Assembly (NCBI GenBank): GCA_013153455.1 | Contig: JAADEK010000026.1 | Coordinates: 1-12,051, forward strand | Source: Aquificota bacterium | GTDB lineage: Bacteria; Aquificota; Aquificia; Aquificales; Aquificaceae | Direction: 5' to 3' | DNA length: 12,051 nucleotides | Shown: in pieces, positions 7,313 to 12,051 of the stretch | Layout: each line of letters starts with the position of its first letter | Position numbering within the stretch: position 1 is the first letter of the stretch | Position numbers and translations under genes: made by a program | Notes under the pieces: model-generated | Databases searched by the model: none | What the model was told of the DNA's origin: nothing | The model's input: only the letters and a program-made list of their open reading frames with translations

Positions 7313-7316
7313 GAGT

Positions 7317-7799
7317 ATGGCGGAAGAAGCCAAAGAGATAGAAGAGAAAACGGGAGGCGGTAAGAAGAAATTTCTACTCTTCCTCGCCCTGTTTGCCCTC
7401 CTGTCCGCCCTCGGGGTCGGGGGATACTTCTACTTCCTGTCCCAAGGACAAACGAAAAAGGAAGAAACCCCCTCCATCCCCCCCGAGGTCGGGATTATGT
7501 ATAAACTTGAGCCCCCGTTTATCGTAAACCTCGCGGACCCCGAGGTAACGGTCTACGCACGCGTGTCCGTCACGCTTGAGGTAGCAAACCAAGAGGTTCT
7601 CAACGAAGTCAGAAAAAAGGAGCCGATAATCAGGGACGCGATAATAGAGATAATCTCATCAAAGACATCAAACGAGCTCAGAACCCCCGAAGGCAGGGAA
7701 GAGCTAAAACTTGAGATACTAAAGCGGATAAACACGATACTCACGAAAGGCGGTGTGAGGAACGTATACTTCACCGAGTTCGTTATTCAAGTAGAATAA
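7317..7799 (+). CDS. fliL: Flagellar basal-body-associated protein FliL
   Basis: FliL is a single-pass inner-membrane protein that surrounds the stator units and supports torque generation. The 160 residues start with a short charged cytoplasmic tail ending in GGGKKK, then one membrane segment at about 18-41 (FLLFLALFALLSALGVGGYF). A periplasmic domain follows with the family's PPFIVNLADPE (usually 'xxFxVNL') and the ending VRNVYFTEFVIQ. Length and layout are typical. The ATG lies four bases after flgE and the stop seven bases before the next gene, so it is embedded in the operon. Motor genes motA and motB are not in the window. Confidence 0.92.
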   Translation: MAEEAKEIEEKTGGGKKKFLLFLALFALLSALGVGGYFYFLSQGQTKKEETPSIPPEVGIMYKLEPPFIVNLADPEVTVYARVSVTLEVANQEVLNEVRKKEPIIRDAIIEIISSKTSNELRTPEGREELKLEILKRINTILTKGGVRNVYFTEFVIQVE

Positions 7800-7806
7800 A
7801 AAGCCC

Positions 7807-8775
7807 ATGAAGATACTCCTCACGGGATGCGCGGGGCTCATAGGCTGGAAGGTAGCGGAAAAACTCCTAAAACAAGGACACAAAGTCGTAGGCGTTGACA
7901 ACCTGAACGACTACTACGACCCTAAGCTCAAACTATACCGCGTATCACTCCTTGAAAAATTCCCGAACTTCACATTTCATAAGATTGATATAGAAGATAA
8001 GAACGCGCTTCGCGCGTTGTTTGAAAAAAACACCTTTGACGCGGTTATAAACGAGGCTGCGAGGGCGGGCGTCAGATACTCAATCCAAAACCCCCACGTA
8101 TACTTCACCACGAACGTGCTCGGGACGCTTAACCTCCTTGAGCTTATGAAGGAGCACGGAACTAAGAAGTTCATACTCGCCTCAACATCCTCCCTATACG
8201 CGGGGCAAAAGATGCCCTTTCGGGAAGACCTGCCCGTAAACACCCCCATATCCCCTTACGCAGCATCAAAGAAAAGCGCGGAAGTCCTCTCATACACATA
8301 CCACCACCTTTACGGTATTGACGTAACCGTTCTTCGGTATTTCACCGTATACGGACCCGCGGGACGCCCCGACATGTCCGTATTTAACTTCGTATACAGA
8401 GCGCTCAAAGGTATCCCTATTGAAGTATACGGGGACGGGAGTCAGAGGAGGGACTTCACATACGTTGATGACGTCGCGCTCGCTACCGTAAAAGCCTTGA
8501 GCCTCAACGGATACAACGTTATAAACGTCGGGAACAACAACCCGAGGAAGCTCTCCGAACTTATAGAGTTAATTGAGAAATACACAAAAAAACCCGTGAG
8601 GGTAATTTATAAAGACTTTCACAAAGCGGATATGAGGGAAACGTGGGCGGACATAACGAGGGCAAAGGAGCTACTCGGTTGGGAACCAAAAACGAGCCTT
8701 GAGGAAGGTGTAAAGAAAACCGTTGATTGGTTCCTTGAAAACTGGGATTGGGTGAGGGAGCTAAAGCTCCCCTGA
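7807..8775 (+). CDS. NAD-dependent sugar epimerase, UDP-glucuronate 4-epimerase-like
   Basis: This is an extended short-chain dehydrogenase that uses NAD+ to invert a sugar hydroxyl on a nucleotide sugar. The 322 residues carry a GxxGxxG loop (TGCAGLIG at 6-13), the catalytic Ser/Thr run STSS at 126-129 and the YxxxK pair Tyr151/Lys155 (YAASKK). Several stretches match UDP-glucuronate 4-epimerases better than GalE: VDNLNDYYDPKLK, AGVRYSIQNP and LRYFTVYGPAGRPDM. Two oddities are a Leu in AGLIG, where Phe is usual, and INEAA where HLAA is usual. It follows fliL after seven bases, so it probably lies on the flagellar transcript, which hints at surface glycan or flagellar glycosylation; this is inference. 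Substrate cannot be fixed by reading. No SD is visible. Confidence 0.88.
   Translation: MKILLTGCAGLIGWKVAEKLLKQGHKVVGVDNLNDYYDPKLKLYRVSLLEKFPNFTFHKIDIEDKNALRALFEKNTFDAVINEAARAGVRYSIQNPHVYFTTNVLGTLNLLELMKEHGTKKFILASTSSLYAGQKMPFREDLPVNTPISPYAASKKSAEVLSYTYHHLYGIDVTVLRYFTVYGPAGRPDMSVFNFVYRALKGIPIEVYGDGSQRRDFTYVDDVALATVKALSLNGYNVINVGNNNPRKLSELIELIEKYTKKPVRVIYKDFHKADMRETWADITRAKELLGWEPKTSLEEGVKKTVDWFLENWDWVRELKLP
8756..8771. terminator. Short GC-rich hairpin at the epimerase/clpX convergent ends
   Basis: GGGAGC-TAAA-GCTCCC forms a 6-bp stem with a four-base loop over the last codons of the epimerase gene, next to the 3-base gap before the clpX stop. No U-run follows on either strand, so a standard intrinsic terminator is not supported. 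It may protect RNA 3' ends or act with Rho. Confidence 0.25.
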
Positions 8776-8778
8776 AGC

Positions 8779-10011
8779 TCAGACCGCCTTCTCAAACACA
8801 AGCTTCGGCTTTTCCTTTTCCTTTACGACCTTCTCGTCAACGATAACCTCCTTCACACCCGTGAGGGAGGGAACCTCAAACATAACGTCAGTCATTATCT
8901 CTTCCATTATCGCCCTGAGACCCCTCGCCCCGGTTTTCCTCCTTATAGCCTCGCGGGCTATCGCCTTCAGAGCCTCGTCCGTGAATGTGAGCTTTACACC
9001 TTCAAGCTCAAAAAGCTTCTGATACTGCTTCACGAGCGCGTTTTTCGGCTCAACGAGGACGCGAACGAGTTCGTCTTCCGTAAGCTCGCTCAGGGTAGCT
9101 ATAACGGGGAACCTGCCTATAAACTCGGGAATCATACCGTATTTTATGAGGTCGTCGGGCTCCACGAGCTCAAGGACGTTCACGTCGTCCTTTACCTTCT
9201 TTACCTCCGCCTCAAAACCCACCCTTGATTTGCCGAGCCTTTGCTTTATGATGTCCTCAAGACCCACGAAAGCACCACCGCAAATGAAGAGTATGTCAGT
9301 CGTATCAACCTGTATAAACTCCTGATGGGGGTGTTTCCTTCCCCCTTGCGGGGGAACGTTCACAACGCTCCCCTCAACTATCTTCAAGAGAGCCTGTTGA
9401 ACCCCTTCTCCCGAAACATCGCGCGTTATGGAGGGGTTTATACCGCTCTTTTTCGCGAGTTTGTCTATCTCGTCTATGTAGACGATACCCTTTTGAGCCG
9501 CCTTAACGTCGTAGTCGCAAGCCTGAAGAAGGCGAACGAGGACGTTCTCAACGTCCTCACCCACGTAGCCCGCTTCTGTGAGAGATGTCGCGTCCGCTAT
9601 AGCAAAGGGAACGTTTATAATCTTCGCGAGCGTTCTCGCGAGGAGCGTTTTCCCGGAGCCCGTGGGACCTATCAGGAGTATATTGCTCTTTTCAAGCTCA
9701 ACGTCGTCAAGCTCAAGACCCGCTTCCTTCGCCTTTATACGCTTGTAGTGGTTGTATACCGCAACGGAAAGTATCTTCTTTGCCCTCTCTTGCCCTATTA
9801 CGTATTCATCAAGTATTTTCTTTATCTGCTCCGGCTTCGGTATGTCCTTGAGCTCAAAGGTTTGGGTCTTTTTCTTGTTTTCCCTGACTATGTGGTAACA
9901 CTTCTCAACGCACTCGTCGCATATATAAGTATCGTTCGGACCCGCTATAAGGACGAGGACCTCGTCCTGTCTCTTTCCGCAAAAGGAGCAAAACTGCTTT
10001 CCCATAACCAT
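8779..10011 (-). CDS. clpX: ATP-dependent Clp protease unfoldase subunit ClpX
   Basis: ClpX is an AAA+ hexamer that unfolds tagged proteins and feeds them into ClpP. The 410 residues show the zinc-binding domain Cys8, Cys11, Cys31, Cys34; Walker A GPTGSGKT at 115-122; pore-1 loop GYVGED at 148-153; Walker B IVYIDE at 176-181; and the RKH pore loop at 225-227. VGF at 264-266 stands where the ClpP-docking IGF loop usually is. The sensor-2 region reads KTGARGLRA. The ATG at 10011 was chosen over a second in-frame ATG at 10005 because TTAGG precedes it at a better spacing. It is the last gene of the tig-clpP-clpX block, 14 bases after clpP, and its stop lies three bases from the convergent epimerase gene. 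Confidence 0.97.
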   Translation of the reverse strand: MVMGKQFCSFCGKRQDEVLVLIAGPNDTYICDECVEKCYHIVRENKKKTQTFELKDIPKPEQIKKILDEYVIGQERAKKILSVAVYNHYKRIKAKEAGLELDDVELEKSNILLIGPTGSGKTLLARTLAKIINVPFAIADATSLTEAGYVGEDVENVLVRLLQACDYDVKAAQKGIVYIDEIDKLAKKSGINPSITRDVSGEGVQQALLKIVEGSVVNVPPQGGRKHPHQEFIQVDTTDILFICGGAFVGLEDIIKQRLGKSRVGFEAEVKKVKDDVNVLELVEPDDLIKYGMIPEFIGRFPVIATLSELTEDELVRVLVEPKNALVKQYQKLFELEGVKLTFTDEALKAIAREAIRRKTGARGLRAIMEEIMTDVMFEVPSLTGVKEVIVDEKVVKEKEKPKLVFEKAV

Positions 10012-10025
10012 TTAAACCTAATCCC

Positions 10026-10625
10026 TCACTCTCTCTTTTCAATAATCTTGTCTATAAGACCGTATTCCTTTGCTTCTTGAGGGGACATAAAGTAATCCCG
10101 CTCTATATCCGCGGCTACCTTTTCGGGGGGTCTTCCGGTGTGTTTTGAGAGAATCTCTATGAGCATATCCTTTATTCGCTTTATCTCCTCCGCGTGGATT
10201 ATGATGTCCGTAGCTTGCCCCTGAATACCCCCGAGGGGTTGGTGAATCATTATACGCGAGTGGGGAAGGGCGTAGCGCTTCCCCGGCGCACCCGCTGCGA
10301 GGAGTATAGCACCCATTGACGCAGCCTGACCCATACATATCGTTACCACGTCCGGCTTTATGTATTGCATCGTGTCGTATATCGCAAGACCCGCGGTAAC
10401 GGAACCCCCGGGGGAGTTTATGTATAGGTATATATCCTTTTCCGGGTCTTGACTTTCAAGAAAAAGGAGCTGAGCAACTATCAGGTTAGCGACGTGGTCG
10501 TCTATGGGAGAGCCGAGAAGAACTATCCTGTCCTGTAGGAGCCTTGAGAATATGTCGTATGCCCTTTCTCCCCTCGGTGTTTGTTCTATGACTATCGGAA
10601 CGAGCTGATTAAGAACCTCCTTCAT
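10026..10625 (-). CDS. clpP: ATP-dependent Clp protease proteolytic subunit ClpP
   Basis: ClpP is the serine protease core that forms two stacked heptamers and degrades proteins delivered by ClpX. The 199 residues contain the full catalytic triad: Ser103 in GQAASMGA, His128 in RIMIHQP and Asp177 in IERDYFMS. The start [25 protein letters not shown] agrees with mature family members that carry little or no propeptide; the oxyanion-loop region [11 protein letters not shown] is present. A strong SD (GGAGGT at 10634-10639, eight bases upstream) lies inside the end of tig, and the two genes overlap by 17 bases, so tig and clpP are probably translationally coupled. clpX follows after 14 bases. Confidence 0.97.
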   Translation of the reverse strand: MKEVLNQLVPIVIEQTPRGERAYDIFSRLLQDRIVLLGSPIDDHVANLIVAQLLFLESQDPEKDIYLYINSPGGSVTAGLAIYDTMQYIKPDVVTICMGQAASMGAILLAAGAPGKRYALPHSRIMIHQPLGGIQGQATDIIIHAEEIKRIKDMLIEILSKHTGRPPEKVAADIERDYFMSPQEAKEYGLIDKIIEKRE

Positions 10626-11922
10626 CCTTCTTTACCTCCTTTTCCTCCTTTCCTTCTTCAACCTCAACTATCTCAATCTGGGAGATTATATCCGCGAGGG
10701 CTTTCTTCCTCTTTGCGTCCTCCTTCACAACCTCCTCAAGCCCCTGCTCCCTGAAGTAACGCTTTACCTCTTCCTTTGTAGTTCCGTATTGCTTTGCAAG
10801 CTCCTCGTATTGAGCTTCTATATCCTCCTCCGAGGGTGTTATACCCTTTTGTTGAGCGTATTTATCAAGGATAAACCTGAGCTTTATATTTGCTTCCGCT
10901 ATAGGTCTCAGCTCCTGCGCGAGCTTGTTTATATCAACGTATTTAGGGTTTATACCGTAAGACTGAAGCTCCGCGAGTTTCCTCTCAATTAGGAAGGAAA
11001 GCTCACGCCTGAGCAAGGTCTGCGGAACCTCAATCTCGTGAATCTCCACGAGCTTATCTCCCACCTTGTCCTCTACGACCTGCTTCTTTAACTCCTCAAG
11101 CTTTGATTTTAAATCCTCGCTTATGCGCTCCCTGAGCGCGGAAAGGGAATCATACCCCAGCTCCTTCGCAAACTCATCGTTCAGCTCCGGGAGAACCTTT
11201 TTCTTTAACTCTTTTACCTTAATCCTTATGTTTACCTTTCCTATCTCCTTTCCTTCCCTGTCGTATAGGGGCAAATCTTTTAGCTCAACCTCATCACCCA
11301 CCTTCTTACCCTTCAGGGCTTTCTCAACCTCCGGTCTGAGCATACCCTGACCGAGTATAACGGACGTCTCTTCCTTTACCTTCTCCTCTCCCCCTACTTC
11401 CTCAACTTCATACTCAAGGACGAGAAGGTCTCCCTCGTTTGCGGGCTCACCCTCATCCTTTGGCTCCCAGACCGCGTTAGCCTCCCTCAGGCGCTCAAGC
11501 TCCTTGTCTACAAGTTCCTCCTTAAACTCTATCTTCGGAACCTCAACCTTTAGACCCTTTATATCTTTTAGCTCAAATTCGGGAGGAACCTCAAAGCTTA
11601 CCTTGTAGCGAACACTACCCTCTTTTTCATCAACCTTTAACTCCTCAAGATACACATCCGCAACGGGCTTTACACCCGCTTTCTCAAGGGCGCTTTTTAG
11701 CGTTTCGTCCGCTATCTTCTTTCCTACTTCCTCCTCAACGTAGTCCTTATACTTAGCCCGAACAATCCAGAGGGGAGCTTTCCCCCTTCTAAAACCTTGA
11801 ATCTGAACGTTTTTCTGAAGCTCAGAGTAAGCCTCTTCAAGGCGCTTCTTTATATCCTCTCCCTGAACCTCCACAACGAGAGCCTTAAAAAGCCCCTCTC
11901 TATCCTCAAGCTGGACCTTCAT
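10609..11922 (-). CDS. tig: Trigger factor, ribosome-associated chaperone
   Basis: Trigger factor binds near the ribosomal exit tunnel and shields nascent chains. The 437 residues fit the family (about 430). The ribosome-docking signature GFRRGKAP is at 43-50. A peptidyl-prolyl isomerase domain follows in the middle (about 150-245; [37 protein letters not shown]). A long helical C-terminal substrate-binding part comes next, ending in a charged tail ([15 protein letters not shown]). The protein is strongly Lys/Glu-rich, as expected for a thermophile. A very good SD, GGAGGT, stands four bases before the ATG. It is the first protein gene after tRNA-Leu and leads the clpP-clpX block, a frequent arrangement linking nascent-chain folding to proteolysis. 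Confidence 0.97.
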   Translation of the reverse strand: MKVQLEDREGLFKALVVEVQGEDIKKRLEEAYSELQKNVQIQGFRRGKAPLWIVRAKYKDYVEEEVGKKIADETLKSALEKAGVKPVADVYLEELKVDEKEGSVRYKVSFEVPPEFELKDIKGLKVEVPKIEFKEELVDKELERLREANAVWEPKDEGEPANEGDLLVLEYEVEEVGGEEKVKEETSVILGQGMLRPEVEKALKGKKVGDEVELKDLPLYDREGKEIGKVNIRIKVKELKKKVLPELNDEFAKELGYDSLSALRERISEDLKSKLEELKKQVVEDKVGDKLVEIHEIEVPQTLLRRELSFLIERKLAELQSYGINPKYVDINKLAQELRPIAEANIKLRFILDKYAQQKGITPSEEDIEAQYEELAKQYGTTKEEVKRYFREQGLEEVVKEDAKRKKALADIISQIEIVEVEEGKEEKEVKKDEGGS

Positions 11923-11926
11923 TCTT

Positions 11927-11932
11927 ACCTCC
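11927..11932 (-). promoter_or_regulatory. Shine-Dalgarno of tig
   Basis: GGAGGT on the minus strand, four bases before the tig ATG. Only seven bases separate it from the encoded CCA end of the tRNA, so the whole leader between tRNA and start codon is 17 bases. Confidence 0.8.
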
Positions 11933-11939
11933 GTTTGGG

Positions 11940-12026
11940 TGGTGCGGGTGGCGGGAGTCGAACCCGCACGCCCTTACGGGCACCGGATCCTAAGTCCGGC
12001 GCGTCTGCCAGTTCCGCCACACCCGC
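11940..12026 (-). tRNA. tRNA-Leu, anticodon UAG
   Basis: The minus strand folds as a class II tRNA of 87 bases with an encoded CCA. The acceptor stem is GCGGGTG/CACCCGC with A as discriminator. The D arm contains AACTGGCAGA, typical of leucine tRNAs. The anticodon arm is CCGGA-CTTAGGA-TCCGG with UAG at 11992-11990. The long variable arm is GCCC-GTAA-GGGC, and the T arm is GCGGG-TTCGACT-CCCGC. It reads CUA and probably other CUN leucine codons. It sits just upstream of tig. Confidence 0.96.
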
Positions 12027-12036
12027 TAAGAAAACT

Positions 12037-12042
12037 ATTATA
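12037..12042 (-). promoter_or_regulatory. -10 box for the tRNA-Leu-tig-clpP-clpX unit
   Basis: TATAAT on the minus strand is a perfect consensus -10 hexamer, ending 10 bases before the tRNA 5' end, so transcription would start only a few bases ahead of the tRNA. The matching -35 would fall beyond the right edge of the window and cannot be read. Confidence 0.7.
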
Positions 12043-12051
12043 CGTTTTTAA

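Noticed and set aside
9241..10080. 279-codon plus-strand open frame opposite clpX
   Set aside because: It is antisense to clpX and the end of clpP, both unmistakable. The product resembles no family and reflects high-GC third positions on the other strand.
1..12051. CRISPR arrays, insertion sequences, prophage or toxin-antitoxin genes
   Set aside because: No spaced direct repeats, transposase motifs, phage genes or recognisable toxin pairs were seen. Codon use is even across the window, so transfer is not indicated.

Overview
The window reads as a gene-dense stretch of chromosome from a thermophilic, flagellated, Gram-negative-type bacterium. An Aquificales (Aquifex/Hydrogenobacter-like) origin is my best inference. 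Supporting signs are a short RpoN of about 400 residues, Lys/Glu-rich proteins, heavy use of AGG/AGA arginine and ATA isoleucine codons, and almost no intergenic DNA. A P-ring chaperone (FlgA) implies an outer membrane. Species identity cannot be settled by reading alone.

Region 1 (1-2369, minus strand) is a likely three-gene unit: rpoN (sigma-54), an unrecognised 83-residue helical protein, and a gene that runs off the left edge. That last gene has no stop inside the window. It encodes a receiver-like domain without phosphorylation residues, followed by what looks like a metallo-beta-lactamase/ODP-type fold with eroded metal ligands and a CC-x8-CC cysteine cluster. This is the least ordinary part of the window.

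Region 2 (2370-5941 and on to 8775) is mostly plus-strand flagellar genes in two blocks. The first is flgG-flgA-surE, divergent from rpoN across a 57-base gap that holds a C6/G6 hairpin. The second is a possible 39-codon basic micro-ORF followed by flgD-flgE-fliL and a UDP-glucuronate-4-epimerase-like sugar epimerase. Between the blocks lies queC (7-deazaguanine pathway) on the minus strand. It overlaps surE tail to tail and is divergent from the flgD block across an AT-rich palindrome. The flagellar genes cover the distal rod (FlgG), P-ring assembly (FlgA), the hook cap and hook (FlgD, FlgE) and a stator-associated membrane protein (FliL). Sigma-54 often controls rod and hook genes, so its adjacency fits, but I could find no sigma-54 promoter motif.

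Region 3 (8779-12051, minus strand) is a protein quality-control operon: tRNA-Leu(UAG), tig (trigger factor), clpP and clpX. A TATAAT box sits just upstream of the tRNA, and only 17 bases separate the tRNA from tig, so the tRNA and the chaperone/protease genes probably share a transcript. No insertion sequences, CRISPR arrays or prophage genes were seen.
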